Shown here: in pieces, positions 18,791 to 30,153 of the stretch
Numbering within the stretch: the stretch's first letter is position 1
How the letters are laid out: each line of letters opens with the position of its first letter
Source: Heligmosomoides polygyrus polygyrus
Taxonomy: Eukaryota > Nematoda > Chromadorea > Rhabditida > Heligmosomidae
Assembly: GCA_947396885.1 (NCBI GenBank)
Contig: OX377201.1
Span: forward strand, 5,380,934-5,444,933
Direction: 5' to 3'
DNA length: 64,000 bases
The notes under the pieces: generated by a model
Told to the model about the DNA's origin: nothing
Databases searched by the model: none
What the model saw: the letters and a program-made list of their open reading frames with translations, nothing else
Translations under genes and position numbers: made by a program

Positions 18791-21700
18791 TGATGCCAAA
18801 GCTCCCATGAGCTAGCTGTTGGGATTTATATCGCACTTTAACCTAGTGCTAGAAGGTGATACAGAGACAAATGGGTTGTTGGTGATGTTCTGTCTATAAA
18901 CGGCATAATCAGATAAGAAAGCTACTGTGGACCTACGTCGGATCTTGAGGGTGGTTCGGTTTTTGAGGACCGTTCAAGGCAAAAATACTGCTAGAAGCTA
19001 AAAGCTAAGGAGTAATGCAACTCACTGGAGTGAATCTGATCTACGTCGGTAAGCTTTGGAAACGAAGAGCTCGGCGACGGATGCAGTAACATCCACGCGG
19101 ATGAAGTGCGCCTTCTCAGGCTACTGACTCTCAGAACGCACCGCCCACATGAGAGCGAGGAAGGCGACTGGAGCACTGGAAACGCAAACTAAGCCTAGGA
19201 GGCCGGCGATGCCGGAAACGTTCTGGGATAAAGTGCTTCTGAATGTACAGGACGTTTCCTACTATGTACTTTCTTCGGAAGGCTGGACTCTAAGTTGAAG
19301 TTGGAATACAGTATTGATTTGGATTAAGGATTTCCGCCCTTTTCGGGCTTTTAATTCCAGCGATAATAACTTCAGCCGGAGCTACAGCTACAGTATTTTT
19401 AATTAAGTCAAAAAATGTTGAATTTTTTATTTGTTTATTTATTTCTTGCACCCAGAAGTGCGCCCTACAATCAAGCGAAATTTAAACTTATAACAGCAGC
19501 AGAATTAGAATGTTTCTCGATCCTATTCGTCCAAATAGTAAAAGAATGTTCAACTGAAAGAAAAACTCACTGTTCAAAGTAGTTGTGATGAACTTACCAA
19601 TTGGACGAACTGTCCGCAACATTTTTAACATCCTTTTCTACTTCTACACGCTGAGATTTTTCTTAGGAAAGCGTTCTCAGAAGAAATCACATTTTTGTGC
19701 GGATGAAGGTAACGACGTGTTGTTTTGGATTGCTGCTAGAACAGGTGGAAACTTTTTATTTTAATGTAGCAGTCTCATTTTCAACATATTTTTATACACC
19801 CTTCTCAACTTCTTCTCATCTAAAAGAAAATTATTTGATCTGTGCATGGTTCGTAAACTTTTTAGAGAGCACTCCGCAGCCAACTTTTCACAGTTTTATA
19901 CTCAGCCTCCCTCAGTAACCAGAGGGGGTCAATATAAATTGTACTTCTCTAAGCCTAAGACCACAGTAAGAGCCAATTTTTTACAGTTTGAGCAGGTTTA
20001 GCCTATCTACACCTTAGTAAAACTACCTCCGTCCCGGAATCTAAGTACTATTTCAAACGCTTCGCTGCAAAACAAATTCTCTGTCCATAGATATTTAGGA
20101 GTACCTTTGATTGTTAGTTTTGGTGTTTGTTGTGTTGCAGTTTTATCTTACTCCTGTCTTATACAGAGTATTTCAATAAAATAAAGAAATAAACAAACTT
20201 CTTACTAACACGTTTTGCTGTGTTCTATAGTAGTTCCTTGCCTTCTGAATTCAGTTGCGAGTTATAGTTATAGTAGTTATAGCAATATCTCATCAACCTG
20301 CCAACACGACTCTTTGGGAGCGATTTAGAAGCTTCGCGATGGTTTCAAGAAGCGAGTTCTTTTTGAAGCCATGTTATGTTATTACTCATTATATGCTCCT
20401 TATAATACTTTACTTTTTTGAAAACTTATAACTTTCTACCTAGAAAGGAAACTAGCCGTTATCTCCCCTACACGTCAAGACGCTATTTATTTATTTATTT
20501 ATTTATTTATTTATTGCTGCACGTAAAGTGCGCCAAAGAAAACAAACATGCGAAAGCAGACATAGTAACGATCAAATAAATTTCGTGTAGCACTAACACT
20601 AAAATCGCTTTGTTTTTCTCATACAAGAAAGCCGCTTAATAGGATGGTTTTTAATTCATGATACTTTAAGCAGAATTATGAAAAAATTATTTTGGCCTGT
20701 TTTTAGGTATCTTCCGAACTTTAGTGTATTCTGAGCAAGTCCTTGCGTCGATTTAAGGTTCTCCATCTCTAGCAACATCCAGTACTTAAGTGTTGCTTTG
20801 AAAAAAGTTTCTTTCTAATGTAGAATTTTTATTTCTATTTAATTTCTTTGTTCCTCCTAACGATAAGATGCAAGCCATAAGTTCTAGGACACTAAAATCG
20901 GACTTTTCGAAAAAAGCGTTAAAACCTTTCACTCTTATTTTTTTAGAGAATTTTACAAACTATAGGTCTCTTAAAGCTATATGTTTACCTTGTAACATTA
21001 TCAAAACCAGCTATCAACTCATGCATAAATCGCCGAAATAAACGCGGGAGTATTCCAAGCTCTAAAACGGTGAAAATTTCAATTTCATTTCAAATTTGTC
21101 CTATCTGTTAATAATACACAGAAATACACCTTCAAATGCAGGAACGTGCACTGGCGAAAAACTCTCAGAAGGGAAGCGGTTCAACATCGTCTCTAAAAAA
21201 AAACAGAGTGGAGATGTGGGCAGCAGGTTGGACCGTGAACTGCCAATTACAAAAAATGTGAGTTAAAATTGCAAAATAAATCACCTGGATAAATCCTGAT
21301 CTGTTAACGTTTTCTGCTGGCAACAAAAACGGGCAAAGTACTTTGGAAAACTACACAGTGCCCTCTACACTGCTTATCCGAGGATGGTTACCTTAAGGAT
21401 TAACCCAGGGATTTAATGGTAAGATGTTCATTATTATGTAGAATCTCTGGCGTATTTTACAACGCAGTTGGTTAACGGTAACCTTTGTCCTTCATTCTTT
21501 AGCCAAGGCATGCGCAAATGTCCAACTATGTGACCATGTGACGATTGCTAAGCAATCGTTTGGAAATGCAGCAATAAATCTTGGGACGAAATGGAGGCCA
21601 ATTTGCCGGTATCTCGCTCCCATTTCATTCGTCAGCGGTCAATGAAAACCGCACCTGGTGATTATACACTGCTTGAGCTCTACTCTCCCGCAGAATTATT

Positions 21701-21940
21701 GGGTCTTTAAGAGCACCCAGTAGCTGTGCTACATTTGACCGCAAAATTGGTAACATTTCAACTTTCTGACTCTTACTTTGCCACTTTCCAGAAGTGGACC
21801 AGATCAAGCGGACAACAGCCTTAAACAGAGCAGTCAAATAAAGATCTTCAGAATAGGTGCAACATGACATCGTGAATAACAATGCAACGCTCAAAACCCC
21901 TTCATCTCACGCGAAACTGACCTCTGCGTCATTAAGCGTG
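18791..21940. other. Large stretch without recognised genes
   Basis: Only simple features are visible: (TTTA)n-type tracts at about 19420-19443 and 20484-20515, each followed by GTGCGCC, which looks like LINE 3' ends on the minus strand; and an AATAAAATAAAGAAATAAAC tail at about 20174-20195. No supported coding exon. Confidence 0.35.
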
Positions 21941-21944
21941 AAGG

Positions 21945-22012
21945 ATAAAAGACGGGGTTAATCAGTTAGTTTGCGGAATGCGCCACGCATTCTAATTCTG
22001 TCGTGGCGCCAT
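21945..22012 (-). repeat. SINE-A 3' fragment
   Basis: AAAGACGGGGTTAATCAGTT followed by GGAATGCGCCACGCATTCTA matches the 3' end of the family on the minus strand. The RTE fragment follows directly. Confidence 0.6.
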
Positions 22013-22017
22013 TTAGC

Positions 22018-22420
22018 CTAGAGAACGGTGTTCCGAGTGACACGACTCACGTAAATGAGAGAAGGCCTCCGGAGTTCCGAGCTTCGTCGACGTTCCAAGA
22101 TCAGAGACGTTGTCGCATGGGCGTAGTCGTCGAAAATTAGGTGGGCCGGCCACGTAATGCGCTTCGCAGACACCCGCTGGACGAGAGCCGTTACCGACTG
22201 GATTCCTCGGAATGTCAAGAGAACACCAGTACGCCCATCAACGCGTTGTTCGGACTTCTTCGTGAAAGTTCCGAACGAACGATATAATGCTCTTCGTGTC
22301 CCTCGAGCGAGGAGGATCCACTGGAGCACTCTGGCACGCGAAAGGGACGAATGGATACGCTGCTGGCGCCCGCTAGAGCAACTTGACGATCGACGGGATG
22401 ACAAGTGATAGAGGTGATTT
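22018..22420 (+). pseudogene. RTE C-terminal fragment
   Basis: It encodes [42 protein letters not shown] and [12 protein letters not shown], ending [19 protein letters not shown]. In-frame stops occur early (ACGTAAATG, GCGTAGTCG). The 3' end has the family's GTGAT-type tail (AAGTGATAGAGGTGATTT). It is 5' truncated, as usual for LINEs. Confidence 0.8.
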
Positions 22421-22609
22421 AACCCATGGCGTGTGGTAACCAGCTGACAAACAAGTTACGCGTGCTTGATTAGGTCTTACTTAGATCTAACCACCTTCTG
22501 CTGATGGAGTCTCGGGTTGATGTGCGAGTTTGTGGGAAAATGTAGCGTGCGGCTGCTACCGTTGCGTCTCGGACGCCGTCAGTGTCCACGTGTACATTCG
22601 ATCGATGTC

Positions 22610-22765
22610 TTGTACGCCCGCGATGGAGGTCTTGACAAGCAGATCGTGGGGCAGTGGATAGTGGCGTTGCCTCATGCGCGGGAGGTCGCGGGTTCTGGTC
22701 CTCCTGTGTTGCGGAACTTTGGCATTTCAACTGAGTGGTTGAGATTCGAGGAGTTTTGACGCCTA
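22610..22765 (+). repeat. SINE-B partial copy, tRNA-like part
   Basis: GGGGCAGTGGATAGTGGCGT and GCGGGTTCTGGTCCTCC, followed by TTTGGCATTTCAACTGAGTG, match the 3' half of the family. The B box is changed (TTCTGGTCC). Confidence 0.6.
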
Positions 22766-23242
22766 CATAATTCGCTGGCGCTTTCTGCGCATTTTCCAGC
22801 TGTATGCGTTTCTGCTCAGCCGCGGACACCCCCTGAGCGACGAGAGCAGTTTTCCCACAAGCGGCGTGGATGACACACACCCTGGAGACGTGTGAAGGTG
22901 AATTAGAGTATGAGAAGCACTCACGGCAAAAAGGCTGCCCTTCGTGTAGTTACATAGGTGCAGCAATAGACTACAGACAAAGGTCATTTCTAGGACACGG
23001 GACTACAATATTCAGTCAGGAACACATCCCACGTAGTACAAAACGACTACAAACATTATTTAACATCAAAGAAATGAAAAATCCAGGGGTGTTAGCAGCT
23101 ATAATTTCTGCCACGAAAAAATTCGTCTTATTTTGAAAAACAAACCAAACAATGTCCAGATGATTAGCCAAAACGCTTCACAAGCGCTTTACAGTGACAC
23201 TATGACAGAATGCAAAGCAGCTAATATTTTCGCGACACTCAC

Positions 23243-23560
23243 AAGGGAAGGGTCTGAAGCGTATGTCTGAACGGGGGAGCGAGTCAAACAGGGAGAATCC
23301 TCACCCTTCAGTTAGTATAAAAATGTGCTTATTTTTTGCCAAGTCGTTAAACCTAAGGAGTAGAGAGTCCTTGAAGTCACAACGGAATACGGCGCATCAC
23401 GAGTTTGAGGGTCTTGTAGGCCCGCGATGCCTCTGCCGGCAAGCTGCTCGGAGCGCAGTGGAGGTGGGGTCGCTTCATGCAAGGAAGGTCGGAGGTTTGT
23501 GCGCTGCTGCATCTTTGCATTTTGACTGACTGGTTGAGATTTGGGGGATTCTGATGTCTA
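23243..23560 (+). repeat. SINE-B, plus copy (type description)
   Basis: The family starts ACAAGGGAAGGGTCTGAAGC. Its body contains GCCAAGTCGTTAAACCTAAG and GTAGGCCCGCGATGCC. The tRNA-like module lies towards the 3' end rather than at the head (AGCGCAGTGGAGGTGGGG, GGTCGGAGGTTTG), followed by TTTGCATTTTGACTGACTGG. Here it is followed at once by an inverted copy, giving a ~1-kb palindrome. Confidence 0.75.
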
Positions 23561-23571
23561 TACTATTTTCA

Positions 23572-24232
23572 GAATCAGAATCCCCAAATCACAAGCAGTC
23601 ATTTGAAATGCAAAAATGCAGCAACGCACAGGAACCAAACCCACGACCTTCCTCGCAAGAAGCAACCAGACATACTTTTTTTTAAATGCCGCTTTCCTCG
23701 TCTCCTCCCCTCACATTCACATGGATTCCTATCAGAGCAGTCAACCAGCGAGCTACTGTGAAGTACAGCGGGGTTTGGCGGACCTACTAAGCTGGTATCC
23801 GGAGTTCTCTACATGCTCTCGAAGGACTTGCAGTGTTGGCGTCCACTGCCCTGCTCCGCTGTTTTCTTCCAGTACCTTATGCTGTAATGTACTGTCTCCC
23901 CTCCCCCACCTCCCCCCCTCTTATCAGTTGTCGGAATTCTTTTGGCTATTTTTTAATCTTCGATTTTAAATGTGTTTTTGTCTCCGAAATAAATCAATCA
24001 ACCCCACTTCTACTACGCTCCGAACCGCCTGCCGGTAGAGGCATCGCCGGCGTACAAGACCCCCAAACACGTGATGCGTCGTATTCCGTTGTGACTTCAA
24101 GGACTCCCTACTCCTTAGGTTTAACGACTTGGCAAAAAATAAACACATTTTTATACTAACTGAGGGGTGAAGATTCTTCCTGTTTGACTCGCTCCCCCGT
24201 TCAGACATACGCTTCAGACCCTTCCCTTGTCA
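23572..24232 (-). repeat. SINE-B, minus copy, interrupted by a LINE end
   Basis: It is the mirror of 23243-23560. The pieces 23572-23667 and 23999-24232 join into one copy once the 331-bp insert at 23668-23998 is removed. The inner ends of the two SINE-B copies are 12 bp apart. Confidence 0.7.
23668..23998 (+). mobile_element. LINE 3' end inserted in SINE-B
   Basis: The insert ends CTCCGAAATAAATCAAT, like nematode CR1/jockey-type LINE 3' ends. It is bounded by a short CAACC direct repeat (23663-23667, 23999-24003). The upstream part encodes short RT-tail-like peptides (RGLADLLSWYPEFSTCSR) but no diagnostic motif. Confidence 0.45.
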
Positions 24233-24299
24233 GTGAATGTTGCTGCCGAATCCTGTACACTGTCCTTGGACTTGAAATTAAAGGCAAGGAACAAAGGGC

Positions 24300-24725
24300 G
24301 GCATGAATCAATCCATCAATCCCTTCTTGGGATACGCTGCGCGTTCTACGTTTACGGAAAGACATCTTGGGGCGGACTCATCAACGACTTACAGAAATTT
24401 GACAGCGGAAAATCCTGATAACACCAGCATTTCACCATATTGCTTGTTGATAAGTGGCGTTAATTCGCGTTCTTTCAGGAGTTTCCGCTGTAATTTCTCT
24501 GTCAAATCTCTGTAAGTCGTTGATGAATCCGGCACCTGGACGGAATTTGACAGCGCGTTTGACCTACCTCAGTATTTTGTCCGTCCCAGAAAAGTCTGGT
24601 ACCAACTCATGGTGCCGGAGGAGTGGAAGGTTTGGTTGGTCCGGGTGGGAACCGCTGAACCATAAATGGATTCGTGGTGCATGCGAGACCGTCGCCTCCT
24701 CCGACTGCGCCACAAGCTCCCATAA
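24300..24725 (-). repeat. SINE-A split by a small inverted-repeat element
   Basis: 24300-24368 is the 3' part and 24566-24725 the 5' part of one diverged minus-strand SINE-A. Between them (about 24369-24537) lies an element with inverted ends CATCAACGACTTACAG and CTGTAAGTCGTTGATG. That element belongs to the GGATTCATCAACG MITE group. Confidence 0.65.
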
Positions 24726-24954
24726 TAATGCAAGCATTCTGTGTTGTTAGCTAATTTTGCGCAGTCACTAATTTATCGTAGTGACGCAGTATCAGACGAA
24801 GAGGGTTCTAACTCTGCTGACTCTGCATCCCTTCTAGGACGACAAGGGAATCGTCGAGCACGAGATTGTTCGGCTCGATAAAGTTAGTCGGGATTCGACC
24901 CTAGCCCAAAGGCTCTCTTTCATTACTTCCATCGGCTGTCTCCACGAATTGTGA

Positions 24955-25145
24955 ATTACGGAAGCCCAACAGCGTCTCCTTTCGTTCCTGTCGCGTGTCA
25001 GAGTGGTCCAGCGGATCCTTACGCGTGACAGACCTGAGCGCGTCATAGCTCCCATTCGAGGTGCATGGCTTTTACATGGATTTTTGACAACTGGAGGTGT
25101 TCTTTTGACAACTCGAGGAATCCAGTTATCGGATTCGTCAACGAC
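24955..25145 (-). pseudogene. RTE C-terminal fragment, old
   Basis: The minus strand encodes DNWIPRVVKRTP and IRWTTLTRDRNERRRCW. These correspond to [12 protein letters not shown] and [17 protein letters not shown] in younger copies. The sequence between is scrambled. Confidence 0.6.
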
Positions 25146-25264
25146 TAACACGCAGGTATAGGCGATAGGCGGTAGATGATTCCCACGATGAAGTCTGCGT
25201 CTCTGACACTTATCTCTACCGCTTATACGCCGTATACCCACGGGTTTTGTTGATGAATCCAGCT

Positions 25265-25749
25265 CCAGACAGTTATGGCTCTTGTCGATTTTGGTGTCAG
25301 TGAAACACACCACGTAACTGACCCAACTAGCCTTCTACGACTAAAAATAGGCAGAAGACGAGTGGCCTGTCGATATATCCATCAGAATTTGCTCGTTACT
25401 ATTGGTACTCGTGTAGCGAGCCATTAAGCCGCGGAGATTGCGGTTCTGAGTGTCTCATTAGCATAAAAAGCGCCATAGCTCCGTAATTAGGGACCGCCGT
25501 TGTTTTCGACTATTCCGAGGGCGATTTTTGAGTGAGGGTCCGATGTTATGCCTTAAAGAAGGAGATTGTCTACGAGACCAACATGCCATGAAAACATCCA
25601 ACGGGAAAAACAGCCTCTTCCTAGAAACATCACCAACGACGGTTGCGAAGATATGAAGCAGTACTCATTTCGAAGTGCCTTATGGTTAATGGTGCAGTAA
25701 TAACTAGAAACGGATGCATTGTTAGCACTTTGCTGCTGTAGTAAATCTT
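25265..25749. other. Unassigned stretch
   Basis: No gene or repeat recognised beyond the MITE remnant ending near 25262. Confidence 0.3.
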
Positions 25750-26040
25750 GGGCGCGTGATAGTGCAGTCTGAGGAGGCGCCGACTGTCGCGTGCACCCGA
25801 TACCAGGTTCCTGGTTCGGATTTCCCGCCCAGGCCAACCAAGTCTTCCATCCCTCCGGGGTCGGTAAGTTGATACCAGACTTGCCTGGGAAGGATAAAGC
25901 GCTGACTTGTTAATCGACTGGCCACCGCAAGTCATTGTTTGGCCAAATACGCATTCAACTCGCCTCCACGACATCCCGTAGAAGTAGAATGCGTGGCGCA
26001 TCCCGAAGAGGATTAAATAACGCCGTCATTTATCCTTTTA
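25750..26040 (+). repeat. SINE-A, near full length
   Basis: GGGCGCGTGATAGTGCAGTC head to TTTATCCTTTT tail. The A box carries a one-base insertion; the body is well conserved. Confidence 0.85.
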
Positions 26041-27061
26041 ATCAGGAAATAGCTGCAATCCCATAGAAATTAAGAGAGTTTCAGAACCTGCCAAGTTTTC
26101 AGGAAGTCATGCAGCCTACGTCAACACCATGCAGAGATGGATGCGTATAAAGTACACCATAAACGTGATAGAAATAGGAATAACTGAAGGCAACAAATAG
26201 AGTTAACCCCAACTTCGTATTCCACTGTGCAATTCTAATTCAATCCTATTAATAATTGTTGAGCGTATTTATGAACCCTGCCTTCCAGGTAATTACAAAT
26301 TTTATTTGTATTTCAAAAATTAAAAAGCAAGCCCGTTGGAAAAGTAATAGTAGACCTGTGGTAGAAAGCTCTTTTATAGCAGCCTCTATTTAAATTTCTG
26401 AAAACTAGTGGGAGGCATGGGATAGCAAAGGGTTATGGAATATGGACGATAGCGTGACCATTTCACGTGCTTCCGCTAAGCAAACTAAATAATTCAGGAA
26501 TTTAATAACAACGCAAAAAATGTAGTAATGCTTTATACAACACGGGTAGGGATATGGCGTAGGAAGGTGGAAGCCTCCACTCTTCATCAGAGAATATGAT
26601 GTTCTATTTTTGCTTCCGTGAGCCGGATTCATCAACGGAAAGTTCTGTGAGCTAAATTTTTAAACAAAATTTTTTATCGAAAAATTGTCGTCCAATTTTT
26701 GATAAATCGTTAAATTTCGTCAAAAATGGAATAAGATGCAAGCCAGTTTCTCAAGTGAAGAAATCAAGAAAACCTTATACGTTTCAACTTCAAGATGTCA
26801 ACAGCTAAAGTTAAGGAGGGGAGTGCAATGTAAAATAAACAATCCAATATCACAAACATAGAAAAACAAACAAGTCTTCAACAGCAAATTATCTACAGAG
26901 TGTGGAGTAAGAACAGGTATGGAGTTGTTATTCAAGATGATCACCGACAAGGCATCTTGAAATGTGCGATCAGGCAAGTTCCCCTTCCTAGTTTTTTGCG
27001 AGACCATTTTGTCTGGCTGTTCAATGAGCATGTGCTATCCTAATGCGGGCACTAGCCCATT
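26041..27061. other. Unassigned stretch
   Basis: AT-rich, with one GCCGGATTCATCAACGG sequence (about 26629) like the MITE ends at 24369. No gene recognised. Confidence 0.3.
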
Positions 27062-27075
27062 AAGAACAGAAATAA

Positions 27076-27351
27076 AGGATAAGGATAAAGGACGGCGTAA
27101 CTCAATCCCTTTCAGAATGCGCCACGCATTATACTTATATGGGACGTCGTGGAGGCGATTTGAATGCGTATTTGGCCATACAAGGACTTGCGGTGGCCAG
27201 CCGATGAACAAGTCAGCGCTATATCCTTCCCAGACAAGTCTGGTACTAATTCACCGACCCCCGGAGGGATGGAAGGCTTGGTTGGCCTGGGCGGGAAATC
27301 AAAGTGCGGGCGATAGCCGGCGCCTCCTCCGACTGCGCTTCACGCCCGTGC
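27076..27351 (-). repeat. SINE-A with 14-bp target-site duplication
   Basis: AAGAACAGAAATAA occurs at 27062-27075 and 27352-27365 with no mismatch. A short deletion near 27299 removes the B-box region. Confidence 0.88.
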
Positions 27352-27555
27352 AAGAACAGAAATAATTATTAAAATTACAACTAAAAGCCTATGTGCAAGT
27401 GGAATGTGAACTCGTGAACTCGTTGTCAAACGCACGATTTTCCAGTGCCTGATACGTGCGGCCAATCCATTTTTTTTTGCCACGTCGGGACAGTGACACG
27501 ATATCATGTCACACGGTCCCACACTGCAGAAAAGGTGTGACACGTCGTCAACGCG

Positions 27556-27700
27556 TCAGCGTTCAGGAAAAGTCCTAATTTTTGTTATTGGCGTTTTTCT
27601 AAAATCGTTAAAAATACGACAAGCGGTCGAAAACGTTCTCTCCATCTCGGCTGTTCCAGGAGACAAGCATAAGAATTCTGGGATAAGCAGCACCATGTGA
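27556..27700 (-). pseudogene. hAT transposase C-terminal remnant
   Basis: The minus strand encodes IPEFLCLSPGTAEMERTFST followed by ACRIFNDFRK. This fits the hAT dimerisation (hATC) signature with its ER-FS core. Nothing upstream is recognisable and no TIR is seen, so only a fragment remains. Confidence 0.55.
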
Positions 27701-28095
27701 GGATAGGCATATCTTACTAGGAGGTTAGACCTGCATCTTTTTGGATTCGTTGATGTGCTTGGGGGGGGGGTCGGCGAAGAAATTCCTAGCGCCAAAATGC
27801 ATTAAAGGATAAGGGTAAAGCGCGGCATTACTCAATCCCTTCTGGGATGTGGGAGGCATTCTACTTCTACGGAATATCGTGGAGGCGACATGAATGCGTA
27901 TTTGGCCGTACGTTGACTTACGGAGACTAGCCGATCAAGAAGTTAGTGCTTTATCCTTTCCAGACACGTCTGGGACAAATTCTCCGATCCCGAAGGGATG
28001 AAAGGCTTGGTTAGCATGAGCGGGAAATCCGAGCCGAACCGGAACCTGGAATCGAGTGCATGCGACAGCCGGCACCTCCTCCGACTGGGCTGCAC

Positions 28096-29918
28096 TCTTC
28101 TTCTTCTTCTTCTCCTGAGCGTTTAGTCCCGCGCAGTCGCAGGGTCCGCTGTTCTTGTGATCTGTCGCCACCTCATCCTATCAAGGGCGTCATCTGCCGT
28201 GGCGCCGACTTCGGCGAGATCTCTCTTGATGACGTCCTTCCATCTTTTCCTAGGGGCTCCTCTCGGACGCTTTCCGGGTGCCTCGTAATCTAGGGCCAAC
28301 CTTGTGGGGTGATCCTCTGGTCTCCTGAGGATGTGTCCATACCACCTCAGGCGCTGCTCTCTCATCTTCAGCTGGATCGGGGCAGTCTTCATCACTGCCC
28401 TAACATCCTCGTTTCGCACCCTGTCCCGACGGGTCCATCCACATGCCCACCTCAGCATCCTCATCTCTGCCGCGTGCAGTTGCCGCTCCTGCGCCTTACC
28501 CAGGGCCCAGCACTCACTGCCGTAGAGGAGGGCAGGTCTTACAACTGTTCTATAGAGCTTGCCTTTGAGCGTCCTGGAGCATCTACGGTCGCAGAGGATC
28601 CCTGTGGACTCCCTCCACTTGAGCCAGGCTGCGTTTATCCGTCCCCTGACCGCCTGGTCCACACTTCCTTCCTCGGATAGGTCACTTCCGAGGTAGCGGA
28701 ATTCTTCCACCTTCTCGATCGTTTCCCCTTGGCAGTCTAGGATCGATCCAGCGCACTGCTCAGAGCTGATGAACTTCGTCTTCTTCACGTTCAGCCGTAG
28801 GCCGTTGTCCGCAAGGGCTCTCTGCCACAGCTGCACCTTCTCCTCCAGCTCCTCCTGGTTGTCGGCTACTAGGGCGATGTCGTCCGCGTAGAGGATCGTT
28901 CTGAGAGGGCCTTCCTCAAGGTGGTTCACTATAGAGTCAAGCGTCAGCAGGAAGAGGAACGGGCTCAGAGCCGACCCTTGGTGTACCCCCACTGTGATGT
29001 CCACTTTCCTTGTCACCCCGTGTGGAGTTCGTATCGCCGCTTTTGAGCCCTCGTACATGTCCCTTATGACCGTGATCAGACGTTCCGGGACACCCCTCCC
29101 TCGAAGGGCATTCCAGATTACGGCCCGAGCTAGCCTGTCGTAGGCCTTCTCCAGATCCAGGAATGCCAGGTAGCAGGGTTTTCGTTTCTCCCGATATTTC
29201 TCCATCACCTGACGAGCGATGAAGATGGCGTCTGTGGTAGACCTCCCAGGCATGAAGCCCCACTGCACCTGGGAGATGGGTACCATCTCCCTCAGCCTTG
29301 AGTCGACCAGTCGTTCGTAGATCTTCATCGTGTGTGAGATCAGTTTGATCCCTCGGTAGTTGGAGCATTCGGAAGCGTCTCCCTTCTGCTTGAAGATGGG
29401 GACTATGGTGCTGTTCCTCCAGTCATCCGGCATCTTACCTTCTTTCGTGATTCTGTTGAGGAACTGCGTCAGCCAGTTGATTCCGAGGTCCCCGAGCACC
29501 TTCCAAGCCTCTACTGGCACACCGTCCGGCCCTGCTGCCTTTCCGAGTTTCATCTTCCGTATGGCCTTGCGAACCTCTTCTTGCGTCCAGGGTGGGATGG
29601 GTCCTTCCGTTGGCTGTTCTTCCTCGGCCTCCCGACGAGGGAACTCCTCGTTCAGGAGTTCCTTGAAGTACTCCTCCCATCTCTCTCTGACCTCGACCGG
29701 CTTCCGTAACACTCTACCGTCGGCACTCTTCACAGTCTTCACTACTCGAATGTCGAGGCTAGCTCTATGACGCGCCTTGGCCAGGCGGATGGCGAACTTC
29801 TCTCCCTCTGGCCCGTCTAGTTTCTCGTACAGGGCATCCATTTCCGCGTTCTTTGCCTTCGCTACAGCTGTTTTTGCCAGCCTCTTCAGCTTCCTGTAGG
29901 CTGTGAGATGCTCGGGTG
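28096..29918 (-). mobile_element. Young 5'-truncated RTE LINE inside SINE-A
   Basis: A 16-bp target duplication TCCGACTGGGCTGCAC (28080-28095, 29919-29934) encloses it exactly. The 3' end is a short (GAA)n tail directly after the stop codon. The endonuclease domain is missing and the RT frame is uninterrupted, so the insertion is recent. Confidence 0.9.
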
Positions 29919-29934
29919 TCCGACTGGGCTGCAC
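28123..29934 (-). CDS. RTE reverse transcriptase, open frame, endonuclease lost
   Basis: RNA-directed DNA polymerase of an RTE-type non-LTR retrotransposon. About 600 codons are open without a stop. Motifs in order: NYRGIKLISHTMKIYERLV (from about residue 193), GFMPGRSTTDAI (226), LAFLDLEKAYD (motif A, about 256-266), GVHQGSALSP (motif B, 316-325), ILYADDIALVA (motif C with YADD, about 349-352), LNVKKTKF (motif D) and LRWYGHILRRPEDH in the C-terminal region. The N-terminal apurinic endonuclease domain is absent through 5' truncation. The first few codons come from the duplicated SINE target, and the first ATG is at 29841. It has no promoter of its own, so expression is doubtful. It is distinct from the other RTE subfamily in this window, with a sister fragment at 48826-49131. 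Confidence 0.88.
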   Translation of the reverse strand: MQPSRTPEHLTAYRKLKRLAKTAVAKAKNAEMDALYEKLDGPEGEKFAIRLAKARHRASLDIRVVKTVKSADGRVLRKPVEVRERWEEYFKELLNEEFPRREAEEEQPTEGPIPPWTQEEVRKAIRKMKLGKAAGPDGVPVEAWKVLGDLGINWLTQFLNRITKEGKMPDDWRNSTIVPIFKQKGDASECSNYRGIKLISHTMKIYERLVDSRLREMVPISQVQWGFMPGRSTTDAIFIARQVMEKYREKRKPCYLAFLDLEKAYDRLARAVIWNALRGRGVPERLITVIRDMYEGSKAAIRTPHGVTRKVDITVGVHQGSALSPFLFLLTLDSIVNHLEEGPLRTILYADDIALVADNQEELEEKVQLWQRALADNGLRLNVKKTKFISSEQCAGSILDCQGETIEKVEEFRYLGSDLSEEGSVDQAVRGRINAAWLKWRESTGILCDRRCSRTLKGKLYRTVVRPALLYGSECWALGKAQERQLHAAEMRMLRWACGWTRRDRVRNEDVRAVMKTAPIQLKMREQRLRWYGHILRRPEDHPTRLALDYEAPGKRPRGAPRKRWKDVIKRDLAEVGATADDALDRMRWRQITRTADPATARD

Positions 29935-30153
29935 GCGCCCCCAAAATGCATTGTTTCCAGAATAACAAAGTCAAGTCATGAAAACCTTCAAATATTTTTG
30001 CTGATTTCAACAGTTTTTTCAGGAACAGTTCTAATCGGGAGGATGAGACCTGCAACATTAGTGGAGATTAAGGTAAATGTGACAAACTCACTGAGAAAAA
30101 GCTACGTTATGAATTCCGTTAATATTATAAAAAATTTCATTAAGTCGTTAAGT

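Larger units (their letters stand above)
27804..29940 (-). repeat. SINE-A split by RTE, outer 12-bp TSD
   Basis: CCAAAATGCATT flanks the whole unit (27792-27803 and 29941-29952). The SINE occupies 27804-28095 and 29935-29940. A five-prime-truncated RTE sits inside the tRNA-like head. Confidence 0.88.

Noticed and set aside
22470..22880. 136-codon minus-strand frame
   Set aside because: Part of it is SINE-B read backwards. No motif is recognised.
28309..29770. Several plus-strand frames of 60-136 codons
   Set aside because: Antisense or out-of-frame shadows of the RTE reverse-transcriptase frame.
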